Position numbers and translations under genes: made by a program. A stretch of DNA of 64,000 nucleotides from Methanoregula sp. (GTDB taxonomy: Archaea; Halobacteriota; Methanomicrobia; Methanomicrobiales; Methanospirillaceae), in assembly GCA_026625165.1 (NCBI GenBank), contig CP112999.1, forward strand, positions 1,864,741 through 1,928,740, in the 5' to 3' direction. The notes beneath the pieces are model-generated. The model was not told the origin of the DNA. It saw nothing but the letters and a program-made list of their open reading frames with translations, and did not search any database. Of this stretch, positions 47,792 to 55,668 are shown one piece after another (position 1 is the first letter of the stretch; every line of letters starts with the position of its first letter).

Positions 47792-48541
47792 TCACGCGAG
47801 CCCGGCAAGGACATCATGCCGGTCGACAATACCCACAACAGACTCCCCGTCCATGACAGGCAGGCGGCTCACATCGTGCTGCACGAGCAGCCTTGCCGCG
47901 GTGCTGATCAGGTCATCCGGTTTGAGCGTGATGACCTCCCGGGTCATGATCTTCCTGACGGGCATATGTTCCGCGCTGGCCCGTGCGGTCCTTGTCCGGC
48001 CACTGCGGAGAAGGTCGCGCCGGGATACAATCCCGACCAGTTTCTTCTTCCTGACCACAGGGAACGCGGAGAAACCACTCTGCACGATCAGGGTGTAGAT
48101 GTGCTGTACAGGGCTGTTTTCCTCCGCAGTCACGACGTTTCCGGACATACAGTCGGCAACGGTGCCGGAAATCTCGTGGCGCGAGATGATGGCGGGGAAG
48201 AGGTCTGACAGCAGGACACCCCCTGTAATATGCCGCTTTTCATCCACCACCGCGGCACTGTCGGTTCGGAACTTTTTTATCTCCCGTGCAATGTGCTCAA
48301 TGGGATCGGATGCATGCACTTCCGCAGCATCCTTGACATACCCTTCCACGGTGACGTTTGACCGCGTTGCGGTCACTCTGAGACCATCCGTGATATCGAC
48401 ATAGCCGAGGAGCTTTTTCTCATCGTTTACGACATATATTTCACGGAACCGGTCGTCGCGGAGGATCTGCCGTGCTTTTGTTATCTGGTCTGTGATACGG
48501 AGCACAGGGATCTCAATTCTGAAATCCTGCGCAACGCTCAT
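47792..48541 (-). CDS. four-CBS protein (CBS operon, gene 2)
   Basis: 249 residues from ATG 48541, which overlaps the stop of gene 1 (ATGA). Four CBS motifs: FRIEIPVLRITDQITKARQ, VEGYVKDAAEVHASDPIEH, VADCMSGNVVTAEENSPVQ and VRKIMTREVITLKPDDLIS. The loop GRTRTARASAEH between motifs three and four is basic. No catalytic domain. A 108-base T/A-rich gap follows before gene 3. Confidence 0.9.
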   Translation of the reverse strand: MSVAQDFRIEIPVLRITDQITKARQILRDDRFREIYVVNDEKKLLGYVDITDGLRVTATRSNVTVEGYVKDAAEVHASDPIEHIAREIKKFRTDSAAVVDEKRHITGGVLLSDLFPAIISRHEISGTVADCMSGNVVTAEENSPVQHIYTLIVQSGFSAFPVVRKKKLVGIVSRRDLLRSGRTRTARASAEHMPVRKIMTREVITLKPDDLISTAARLLVQHDVSRLPVMDGESVVGIVDRHDVLAGLA

Positions 48542-49104
48542 GCGATATTTTCCTCCTCGCGGCAACGGGCGCAGAGCATCTGGTTGTCGATCCGCTTGAG
48601 CTCATCAGACATCTGACTGCACCGGTTGCACATGCCCATCTCAACAACATCCTCACGGTTGATCTCGATAAGATCCGCCAGCAGTTCGTTGAGCTCATTG
48701 GAAACGGTAAGGAGGTCACGGACTGTAACAATCCCGATCACCTTGTTGCCTTCATCGACAACAGGGAGCCTCCTTACACGGTGCTTCACCATCATATGGG
48801 CAGCGTCCCCTACAGTCTTTTCAGCACTCACCGTAATCAGAGGAGTGCTCATGATCTCGTTTACATGTACTTTGCTCGGTTTGAGATCCTTTGCCACTAC
48901 CTTGCAGTTGATGTCCTGCTCGGTAACAATCCCGATGGGGAGGTTCTTTGCAAGAACAATGCAGCTTCCCACATCGTCATGGCACATGGCCGCTGCAGCC
49001 TTTGCAACGGTGGCATTGCTGGCAATCGTTGTCGGGTGGCTCCGCATCACCTCGTTTAAGGGAACGCGGGTCTCGAACCGGATTTCGTTGGTAGTCTTTT
49101 TCAA
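48538..49104 (-). CDS. two-CBS protein with C-terminal zinc ribbon (CBS operon, gene 1)
   Basis: 188 residues: a CBS pair (LNEVMRSHPTTIASNATV, VNEIMSTPLITVSAEKTV), then a Cys-rich tail with CNRCSQM and MLCARCREEE, a four-cysteine zinc ribbon. The zinc ribbon is the only non-CBS domain in the five-gene set, so it may be the output or docking element. It is the first gene behind a TATA box at 49163-49176. Confidence 0.9.
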   Translation of the reverse strand: MKKTTNEIRFETRVPLNEVMRSHPTTIASNATVAKAAAAMCHDDVGSCIVLAKNLPIGIVTEQDINCKVVAKDLKPSKVHVNEIMSTPLITVSAEKTVGDAAHMMVKHRVRRLPVVDEGNKVIGIVTVRDLLTVSNELNELLADLIEINREDVVEMGMCNRCSQMSDELKRIDNQMLCARCREEENIA

Positions 49105-49162
49105 ATGAGATCACCTCCGTGCTTTTTGAGCCTGATGTTTACAATCTACCAATACTTACCAA

Positions 49163-49176
49163 CTTTGATATAAAGG
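49163..49176 (-). promoter_or_regulatory. TATA box of the CBS operon
   Basis: The minus strand reads CCTTTATATCAAAG. A start near 49143 gives a leader of about 40 bases. Two TACCAA direct repeats (49147-49162) lie just downstream of it on the template side. Confidence 0.5.
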
Positions 49177-49238
49177 ATTGGGCAGTGGCAAGTGGCAATG
49201 CGTCAAAGTAATAAGGGGCGGGTATCCCTGATCGTGAG

Positions 49239-49248
49239 ATTTATAAAC
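49239..49248 (+). promoter_or_regulatory. TATA box of the GTPase gene
   Basis: ATTTATAAAC, about 120 bases upstream of ATG 49367. A second AT-rich box near 49295-49306 is an alternative giving a shorter leader. Confidence 0.4.
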
Positions 49249-49366
49249 CGCCCGGATGCAGATTTTTTGCCCGGAAGAAACATAATAAAGGTCGCATTCT
49301 ATACATTACTTACGAGTTGAGGGCACCACCGTGCGACGATGTGTGGTTATTGCCCGAGGTGTTTTA

Positions 49367-50020
49367 ATGAGAATATTTTATCAGACATATGGCAGAATAA
49401 AAAAGAAATTTTCCGGTTTCCTTGCCCGTTTTTTTAAAAAGAAGCGGACCCGTATCGGCATTTACGGTCCCCCTAATGCAGGAAAGACCACGCTTGCAAA
49501 CCGCATTGCCCGAGACTGGACGGGGGACGCTGTCGGCCCGGTGAGCGAGATCCCGCATGAGACCCGCAGGGCACGCAAAAAGGAGGATATAATCATCTCC
49601 GGTGCAAACGGTGCAACTGTCACAATCGATATCGTGGATACCCCCGGGGTTACGACCCGGATTGACTACCACGAGTTTCTGGAATTCGGGCTCGATAAGG
49701 ACGAGGCAGTCATCCGTGCCCGCGAGGCGACCGAGGGTGTTGCCGAGGCCATGCACTGGCTCCGAGAGGACATCGATGGTGTCATCTACATGCTCGATTC
49801 CACGCTCGACCCCTTCATGCAGGTCAACATCATGATGGTCGGCATTATCGAGAGCAGGAAGCTCCCCGTCCTCATTGTCGCAAACAAGATCGACCTGCCA
49901 AAAGCTGCACCGGCCCGCATCCGCAGTGCATTCCCCCAGCACCCGGTTATCGCCATTTCGGGTCTGGAGGGAAGAAATGTCGAAGAGCTGTACGAGACGA
50001 TGATCGAACACTTCGGATAA
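49367..50020 (+). CDS. Era/Ras-like GTPase of the OapA/ArvA type
   Basis: 217 residues starting at ATG 49367 behind GAGGTG. A basic amphipathic N-terminus (YGRIKKKFSGFLARFFKKKR) suggests membrane contact. G1 GPPNAGKT is at 34-41, G3 DTPG at 91-94 and G4 NKID at 173-176; SGLEG near 198 acts as G5. Archaeal GTPases of this type, coded with a Zn-ribbon protein, have been called origin-associated OapA and more recently ArvA, with a role in extracellular vesicle formation in haloarchaea. Assignment rests on motif pattern and neighbour. Confidence 0.8.
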   Translation: MRIFYQTYGRIKKKFSGFLARFFKKKRTRIGIYGPPNAGKTTLANRIARDWTGDAVGPVSEIPHETRRARKKEDIIISGANGATVTIDIVDTPGVTTRIDYHEFLEFGLDKDEAVIRAREATEGVAEAMHWLREDIDGVIYMLDSTLDPFMQVNIMMVGIIESRKLPVLIVANKIDLPKAAPARIRSAFPQHPVIAISGLEGRNVEELYETMIEHFG

Positions 50021-50048
50021 TTTTTAAAAAGTAGCTGGGAAGACTCAC

Positions 50049-50441
50049 ATGCCACACAAGTGCACCAAGTGCGGGCGGGAATACAGGGACGGGTCTACCG
50101 AGATCCTCAAGGGCTGTGCGAGCTGCGGCGGCAAGAAGTTCCTCTATGTAAAGGAGGCGGACCTCAACAAGGACGTTTTAGAGGAGAAGTCGATCGAAGA
50201 GATCACCGATGAGACGCACCAGGAAGTCCTCGAAGTCAGGGCTGAGCCTAAAAAAGATGTGGAGATGTACGACCGTGTTGAGACGATCCGCATCGTGGGG
50301 CCCGGCTCGTACGAGCTGAACATCGAGAAGATGGCAAAGGACGACGAACGGATCATCTCTGTCGGAAAAGACGGCGTGTACAATATCGATCTCCTCTCGT
50401 TTACCAAAGATACCCGGAAAAAGAGAGGGAAGAAGAGATAA
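50049..50441 (+). CDS. Zn-ribbon protein of the OapC/ArvC type
   Basis: 130 residues: an N-terminal zinc ribbon (C5, C8, C23, C26 in CTKC and CASC), an acidic linker, and a C-terminal beta-rich domain (VGPGSYELNIEKMAKDDER, ISVGKDGVYNIDL) ending in a basic tail. This matches the archaeal zinc-ribbon family paired with the GTPase just upstream (28-base gap). The third protein often found with the pair, the DUF2073/OapB type, is not between them. Confidence 0.78.
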   Translation: MPHKCTKCGREYRDGSTEILKGCASCGGKKFLYVKEADLNKDVLEEKSIEEITDETHQEVLEVRAEPKKDVEMYDRVETIRIVGPGSYELNIEKMAKDDERIISVGKDGVYNIDLLSFTKDTRKKRGKKR

Positions 50442-50491
50442 ACCGGATTTACTTTTTAAAAAAACTTCTCTTTGGAGAACTCCGGAAGGCT

Positions 50492-51229
50492 CTATCGGGT
50501 CAATAACTCATTTTTTATACCGTCATAGGGTGCGGACAGCCCAAGCCGGGAGAAAAATTCAACTGTCAGGACAAGGCTGTTGATAACCGCCCATTCCGCA
50601 CACCCGTGCCCGAGGCACTTGTCCGGGAAGAACGGCCGGTTTTTATGGGCGAACGGATTTTCTTTGAAGGCGTGTTTTAAAGCCTCTTCAAATTTTAATC
50701 CCCGCGTTTCATGACCGCCGCGAAGATTCCGGCTTTGTGCAAGGACCACCCACTCGCGCCGGTAATGCATCAGGAAGTTGCGGATCTCAACAAGGCTCTT
50801 CACGTTCAAAAACGCCGGATCGGTTTCCGCAAACGTGGGCCTGTCTGTATATAAGAGGATCTTCTGGTATTTGGTTAAAACCGGGGCGCGATCAAAATTT
50901 TTCTCATTTGTCCAACGCTCACGGATCTTCCGGAACAGCTCCGCGTTCTTCTCATCAGCAGAAAGGGGAGTGTTGTCCGCCGCATCCGAGTAGAGTTCGT
51001 TGATGGTGGACTCCAGAAATACAACAGATGAAAGGATCGAGTTGAGGATGAATGCCTCATAGGAGAGGATCGATTCCTGCGATACCTGCCCGGACTCCGC
51101 ATAGTCCTTCTCGATGGCATACCCGAGCCTGCACAGCAATGCAGCAGACTGGATGTACCGGACGGAGAAGCAGTCCCTGAACCGGATCTCTGAGTCCTCA
51201 TCTATTGTTTCGAGGGGAAATTTGTTCAT
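50492..51229 (-). CDS. HEPN-like hypothetical protein
   Basis: 245 residues, soluble and mostly helical. R150-N-F-L-M-H155 in VEIRNFLMHYRREW matches the R-X4-H catalytic motif of HEPN ribonucleases, preceded by helices rich in Leu/Ile. A C-terminal segment has CLGHGCAEWAVINS. HEPN proteins are often RNases in toxin or defence systems. No nucleotidyltransferase partner is adjacent. The HEPN assignment is by motif only and needs a profile search. Confidence 0.5.
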   Translation of the reverse strand: MNKFPLETIDEDSEIRFRDCFSVRYIQSAALLCRLGYAIEKDYAESGQVSQESILSYEAFILNSILSSVVFLESTINELYSDAADNTPLSADEKNAELFRKIRERWTNEKNFDRAPVLTKYQKILLYTDRPTFAETDPAFLNVKSLVEIRNFLMHYRREWVVLAQSRNLRGGHETRGLKFEEALKHAFKENPFAHKNRPFFPDKCLGHGCAEWAVINSLVLTVEFFSRLGLSAPYDGIKNELLTR

Positions 51230-51350
51230 CTGTACTATCCCGTTTTTCCTGCGAGGCTAAAAAGGCAGGGGAGTCCGTAATTAAGGCATTGGCCAGCCAT
51301 GAGGATTCACCAACACCCTTATTATTCCTCCAGCACAATACACGTAAGCA

Positions 51351-51360
51351 CTTTTAAATC
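51351..51360 (+). promoter_or_regulatory. TATA box of the rpsO operon
   Basis: CTTTTAAATC. Expected transcription start is about 51378-51382; an upstream box near 51318-51328 (CCTTATTATTCC) would start earlier, near 51350. Confidence 0.45.
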
Positions 51361-51374
51361 AAGTGCTGGCAGAA

Positions 51375-51461
51375 GTAAGTCCGACGTGCACTATTGCGTG
51401 CACTGCCCAACAGGGCTTGGGATTACCGGGAGTCAGCAACCGCTGCTCTTTTTGGACTTAC
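51375..51461 (+). promoter_or_regulatory. structured leader upstream of rpsO
   Basis: An 8-bp closing stem GTAAGTCC (51375-51382)/GGACTTAC (51454-51461) encloses three hairpins: GTGCAC/GTGCAC (51386-51403), CCCAA/TTGGG or GCCC/GGGC (51405-51421) and CAGC/GCTG (51434-51445). It ends 10 bases before the ribosome site. Bacterial S15 represses its own mRNA through junction-containing leaders, so an archaeal equivalent is a reasonable idea. If the transcript starts at about 51380, the closing stem would be partly lost. Confidence 0.45.
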
Positions 51462-51485
51462 ATAATGTCGTAAGGAGGTTATACT

Positions 51486-51947
51486 TTGGCAAGAATGCAT
51501 GCCCGCAGAAGGGGCAAGTCATGTTCCGTCCGCCCCTACCGGAAGGAGGCGCCCTCGTGGTCCAACACGGACATCAAGGGGATCGAGAAAGTGATCATCG
51601 AGCTCCGGAAGGAAGGCGTATCTAGCAGCAAAATCGGTCTGATCCTGCGGGACCGTTACGGAGTCCCTGACATCAAACTCGTGACCGGGGGGAAGCGTAT
51701 CGGCGATATCCTCAAGGCCCACCAGATTGAGTCAGCAATTCCTGAGGACCTGCGCGATCTCATGGTAAAGGCGCTCGGGCTGCGCAAGCACCTGAGTGAG
51801 AACAAAAACGACCTGCACAACAAACGCCAGCTCCACCTGGTCGAGTCAAAGATCCGGAGGCTCGTTAAGTATTACACCGGCAGTGGCAGGCTGCCCGCAG
51901 GCTGGGTCTACAAACCGGAGAACACGGAAATCCTGCTGTCCCGTTAA
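51486..51947 (+). CDS. rpsO: 30S ribosomal protein uS15
   Basis: Archaeal S15, 153 residues, starting at TTG 51486 (ARMHARRRGKSCSVRP), seven bases after AAGGAGG (51472-51478). The ATG at 51495 sits too far from that site for a typical fit. The core VPDIKLVTGGKRIGDIL and the C-terminal rRNA-binding part ESKIRRLVKYY are conserved. First gene of the rpsO-recJ-pcc1-serS-eS1 cluster. Confidence 0.95.
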   Translation: MARMHARRRGKSCSVRPYRKEAPSWSNTDIKGIEKVIIELRKEGVSSSKIGLILRDRYGVPDIKLVTGGKRIGDILKAHQIESAIPEDLRDLMVKALGLRKHLSENKNDLHNKRQLHLVESKIRRLVKYYTGSGRLPAGWVYKPENTEILLSR

Positions 51948-51963
51948 CATTGTCTGCATCCCT

Positions 51964-53184
51964 ATGTCACTTGAAACCGCCGCGAACCTTGTCGCAGAGC
52001 AGATACAGAGGCAGAAGTACGTCGAGGTGGTCGCACACCATGACGCTGACGGTATCGCTGCCGGTTCCATCCTCTGCCATGCGATGATGCGGGCGGGGGT
52101 CCGGTTCCGGCTCAGGATCCGCCGGGAGATCCAGCCAGCAGAGATCACCAAGGAGCAGGTATACCTGCTCTGCGACCTCGGCGCCGGAACAGAAGACCTC
52201 CCGGAAACAACGATAGTCGTGGACCACCACAACCCTAGCTTTACCGGAGACTTCCATGCAAACCCCCGTCTTTTTGGCATTGACGGGGATCATGACCTGT
52301 CTGCATCAGCAATTGCATACATTGTCGCCCAGAAAATGGGCGACAACCGCGACCTTGCAGGGCTTGCGATGCTGGGGGTTATCGGGGACGGCCAGCTGCT
52401 CTCCGGAAAAAACCTCGGTATTTTCAACGAAGCAGTGGGAAACGGCATCGTCAACCCGAGCCGGGGCTTAAGACTTGCGGGAAGGGATATGGCCGAACGC
52501 TGGCTCATGGCCATCAATCCGTATCTCGATGGGATTAGCGGAGATGAAAACGTGGTGAATGCAATTTTGAAGCAGTCAGCCGGAAAAGATGCTGTGCGCC
52601 CTGACATGCTCCTATCACTCTCGGTACTGCAGGTGATCCAGACCGCAGGTGCCGGGTGCATCGAGGAGATCTACGGGGACACCTACGCGCTCGAACGTGA
52701 AGTGATCCCTGACGCCCACGCACTGGCATCGGTCATCGATGCCTGCGGAAAATCCGGGCACGGGGAGATCGGCGCTTCACTATGCCTGCGGTATTCCCGG
52801 GATGCAGAGACTGCATGGGAGATTGCAAAGAAGCACCGGCTCAGCGTCATCAGTGCCATCCGTGCACTGGCCGGTGCTCCGGCAGCACAGGACGGGGTTT
52901 ACGAAGTGCCGGATGCGATGCTTATCAGCGACGTTGCCGACGCGCTCGCCTGCCAGTCTACCCATGCGACGCCCATCGCGGTTGTGGCTCCCGAAGGCGA
53001 CCGGTGCCGTATCTCAGCAAGGTGCCCGACCGGCATCGATGCGGACCTTGGCACCATGATACGCGGCATAGCAGAGAGCTGCGGCGGTTCTGGAGGGGGG
53101 CACAGGCTCAGGGCGGGAGCGACCATTCCATGCGCCCGGCTTGATATGTTCAGGAAAAGCTGGCAGACTGTGGTGGCGGCATGA
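51964..53184 (+). CDS. RecJ-like DHH phosphoesterase
   Basis: 406 residues from ATG 51964. Motifs: VVAHHDADGIAAG, LCDLGAG, the DHH box VVDHHNP, and the C-terminal DHHA1 loop CGGSGGGHRLRAGATIP. Archaeal proteins of this type are RecJ-like single-strand nucleases, some acting with GINS at the replication fork. The frame stays open further upstream but overlaps rpsO, so the ATG after it is preferred. The stop overlaps pcc1 by four bases. Confidence 0.92.
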   Translation: MSLETAANLVAEQIQRQKYVEVVAHHDADGIAAGSILCHAMMRAGVRFRLRIRREIQPAEITKEQVYLLCDLGAGTEDLPETTIVVDHHNPSFTGDFHANPRLFGIDGDHDLSASAIAYIVAQKMGDNRDLAGLAMLGVIGDGQLLSGKNLGIFNEAVGNGIVNPSRGLRLAGRDMAERWLMAINPYLDGISGDENVVNAILKQSAGKDAVRPDMLLSLSVLQVIQTAGAGCIEEIYGDTYALEREVIPDAHALASVIDACGKSGHGEIGASLCLRYSRDAETAWEIAKKHRLSVISAIRALAGAPAAQDGVYEVPDAMLISDVADALACQSTHATPIAVVAPEGDRCRISARCPTGIDADLGTMIRGIAESCGGSGGGHRLRAGATIPCARLDMFRKSWQTVVAA

Positions 53185-53405
53185 TGCAGATAGACGGCGT
53201 CATCGCTTCAACCCACCGCCACCCCGCCTGCGTGGCAGATGCGATCTGCCCGGACAACCTCTCATCCATGAAGACGGTTGCGACCGAGACTGGGGTAACA
53301 ACCAGCATCACCGGCACAAAGCTGAGCTCGGTGATCGCATCGGTAGACGATTATCTGACAAACCTTGCAATTGCGGAGGAAACATGTTCGTTCGTTTCGC
53401 ACTGA
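53181..53405 (+). CDS. pcc1: KEOPS complex subunit Pcc1
   Basis: 74 residues. AICPDNLSSMKT and the helix SSVIASVDDYLTNLAIAEE are the Pcc1 features. Pcc1 is the dimerisation subunit of KEOPS, which makes t6A37 on ANN-decoding tRNAs. It overlaps recJ by four bases (ATGA) and the next gene by 22 bases. Other KEOPS genes are outside the window. Confidence 0.92.
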   Translation: MMQIDGVIASTHRHPACVADAICPDNLSSMKTVATETGVTTSITGTKLSSVIASVDDYLTNLAIAEETCSFVSH

Positions 53406-54937
53406 CAGCAGAACTCGGCTTCAACAGCGAGATCCCGGAGGAGGCGAAAAGATCTGTTGAGACGACCGTGGCAGAATCGAACACGGTGCTTTTCAAAAAG
53501 GGTGTTCCCAAAGGTGTTGACGACCGGGAGATCGGCAGGATCACGGACTGGAGCGTGGAATCAAACGTTGTCAGGCTCACCATAGAAAGCGGCACATATA
53601 CGAGAGCGCATGACGCCCTCTTCCGGTTTAAAAAACAGGCCGCTGCTGCTCTGGGGAAGTTCCGGCTCGGGCTGAGGGGGATCTCGATCGGTGAATACCG
53701 AATCGTTATGACCGGGGAGATCCCGGACGGTATTCATGTACCCAGCCTGCCGTTCATCCGGTCTTATGACTTAAAAAAGGACCAGCTGTCACTCGACCTC
53801 GCGGTAAGCGCAGCTGACCTTGAGAACAAGGTACCGGACCGGATCCTCAAGCTGATCGAAGAAAAGATACAGGCTTCTGCGTACGGGGGCAAGGGAGAGC
53901 ACTGGGAACTTGTCTTTGCAAGCGCACCGAAACCCCGGTTGTTTTCCCGCGATCCGACAGAGGAGATGGTGAAGCGCAACTGGATCCGGCACGGTGCGTC
54001 CCGGGGACAGTGGATACACGGGCCGCAATCGGTGCAGCTCTTCCGTGCGTTCGAGCAGATCGTAATTGAACAGATCATCAGGCCGCTTGGGTTTGCCGAG
54101 ATGATCTTTCCCAAGCTCACCCCGTGGGCGGTCTGGATGCGGTCAGGGCACGCAAAAGGCGTGTATCCCGAGATTTACTATGTCTGCACCCCCAAGACCC
54201 GCGACCCTGCCTTCTGGGAGGATGTCGGCGACTATTTCAAGGTGACCGGAGAGGTGCCCGTTGAGATGATCCGCGACAAGATCGACGGCCCGATCGGCGG
54301 GTTGTGCTATGCCCAGTGCCCATCGTTCTGGCCGTTTGTACAGGGCGAGACGCTCGGGACTGCAAGCCTGCCGATCAGGGTCTTTGACCGCAGCGGCACA
54401 TCCCACAGGTATGAGAGCGGCGGCATCCACGGGATCGAGCGGGTTGACGAGTTCCACCGTATCGAGATCGTCTGGCTGGGCACTGCCGAACAGACTGTTG
54501 CGATGGCAGACAGACTCCATGAGGCATACCATACTGTATTCGAGGAGATCCTCGAGCTCGAATGGCGGTGCGCCCGGGTGACGCCCTGGTTCATGGCGCA
54601 GGAAGGCATGGTTGACGGCGGCAAGACAGCGCAGAAAATTGAAGAGGGGGCATGCGGGTGTGGCGAGCGGATCGGCACGACTGATTACGAAGCCTACCTG
54701 CCCTACAGCGACAGCTGGCTTGAGTTCCAGAACGTGAGCATCAACGGCGACAAGTACCCCAAAGGTTTCAATGTAAAAATCCAGAGCGGAGCAGACTGCT
54801 GGTCGGGCTGCTCGGGCGTCGGGCTCGAGCGCTGGACGGCGGCGTTTTTAGCCCAGAAAGGGCTTGATGTGGAAGGGTGGCCGGACAAGGTAAGGAAACT
54901 TGTCGGCGAACCAAACGAGATATTTAAATTCATGTAG
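53384..54937 (+). CDS. serS: type-2 (methanogen-type) serine--tRNA ligase
   Basis: 517 residues from ATG 53384, behind GGAGG and 22 bases inside pcc1. It has the rare zinc-dependent SerRS layout known from methanogens: an N-terminal mixed domain (LFKKGVPKGVDDR), then class II motifs around RGQWIHGPQSVQLFR, CYAQCPSFWPF, FDRSGTSHRYESGG and VGLERW. The invariant zinc-site cysteines are in CYAQC and SGCSG. It is unrelated in its N-domain to the bacterial-type coiled-coil SerRS. It charges tRNA-Ser, such as the tRNA coded at 42755-42839. Confidence 0.93.
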   Translation: MFVRFALTAELGFNSEIPEEAKRSVETTVAESNTVLFKKGVPKGVDDREIGRITDWSVESNVVRLTIESGTYTRAHDALFRFKKQAAAALGKFRLGLRGISIGEYRIVMTGEIPDGIHVPSLPFIRSYDLKKDQLSLDLAVSAADLENKVPDRILKLIEEKIQASAYGGKGEHWELVFASAPKPRLFSRDPTEEMVKRNWIRHGASRGQWIHGPQSVQLFRAFEQIVIEQIIRPLGFAEMIFPKLTPWAVWMRSGHAKGVYPEIYYVCTPKTRDPAFWEDVGDYFKVTGEVPVEMIRDKIDGPIGGLCYAQCPSFWPFVQGETLGTASLPIRVFDRSGTSHRYESGGIHGIERVDEFHRIEIVWLGTAEQTVAMADRLHEAYHTVFEEILELEWRCARVTPWFMAQEGMVDGGKTAQKIEEGACGCGERIGTTDYEAYLPYSDSWLEFQNVSINGDKYPKGFNVKIQSGADCWSGCSGVGLERWTAAFLAQKGLDVEGWPDKVRKLVGEPNEIFKFM

Positions 54938-54945
54938 GTGATTTC

Positions 54946-55551
54946 ATGGCAAAAAAACAGGTTGGAAGAAGAGTAGAGGGCTGGAAAGCCAAGAGCTGGT
55001 TCAAGGTGCACGTCCCCGAAAACCTCGGCAAGGCGTACATCGGTGACACCATAGCAAACGACACCGAGAGTGTGGTCGGCAGGATCATGCAGGCAACTCT
55101 CGGCGAGATCACAAATGACTATGCAAAGCAGCACATCAAGATGCGTTTTAAGGTTTCATCCGTGACAGGCGATGCAGCATACACCGAGTTCGTCGGTCAT
55201 GAGGTGACACGGGACTACCTGCGCGGGCTCATCAAGCGCCGGAGCACCCGTGTGGACTGCCTCGTCCCCATCATAACAAAGGACCAGAAGAAAGTCCGGC
55301 TTACGATCAGCTGCTACACGCTCGCACGGGCGAACGTCGGGCAGATCCACGCAATCCGGAACGCGATCACGGCTAATGTTCAGGCACAGGCCGCATCATG
55401 GGACCTCAACACGCTCGTGACCGGTATTGTGACCGGTGAGATCTCCCGCGACCTGTTCAAGGTCGTAAAACTGCTCTACCCGGTCCGCAGGATTGAGGTC
55501 ATCAAGTCAAAGGTCGAACCGGTGGCAACAGCTGCCCCGGAAAACGTATAA
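54946..55551 (+). CDS. rps3ae: 30S ribosomal protein eS1 (S3Ae)
   Basis: 201 residues: MAKKQVGRRVEGWKAKSWF, then IGDTIANDTESVVGR and the C-terminal FKVVKLLYPVRRIEVIKSKV. This is an archaeal/eukaryotic small-subunit protein near the mRNA exit. It follows serS by eight bases and ends the cluster. Confidence 0.95.
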   Translation: MAKKQVGRRVEGWKAKSWFKVHVPENLGKAYIGDTIANDTESVVGRIMQATLGEITNDYAKQHIKMRFKVSSVTGDAAYTEFVGHEVTRDYLRGLIKRRSTRVDCLVPIITKDQKKVRLTISCYTLARANVGQIHAIRNAITANVQAQAASWDLNTLVTGIVTGEISRDLFKVVKLLYPVRRIEVIKSKVEPVATAAPENV

Positions 55552-55668
55552 ATTTTTTATCAGGTGAAATTTTTCTTTTTCTCATATTTCATTTCCGGCC
55601 CGCGTATATGCCTGACCCGTTTTTCTGACCGTTGAGCATAAAAGCTCCCCCGACAAACAATTCCGGTA

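Noticed and set aside
51375-51461. tRNA gene upstream of rpsO
   Set aside because: The fold has an acceptor-like stem and three hairpins, but no T-loop TTCRANY sequence and no valid anticodon arm.
51796-51963. Upstream extension of the RecJ-like gene
   Set aside because: The open frame overlaps rpsO in another frame; the ATG at 51964 right after rpsO begins the conserved domain.
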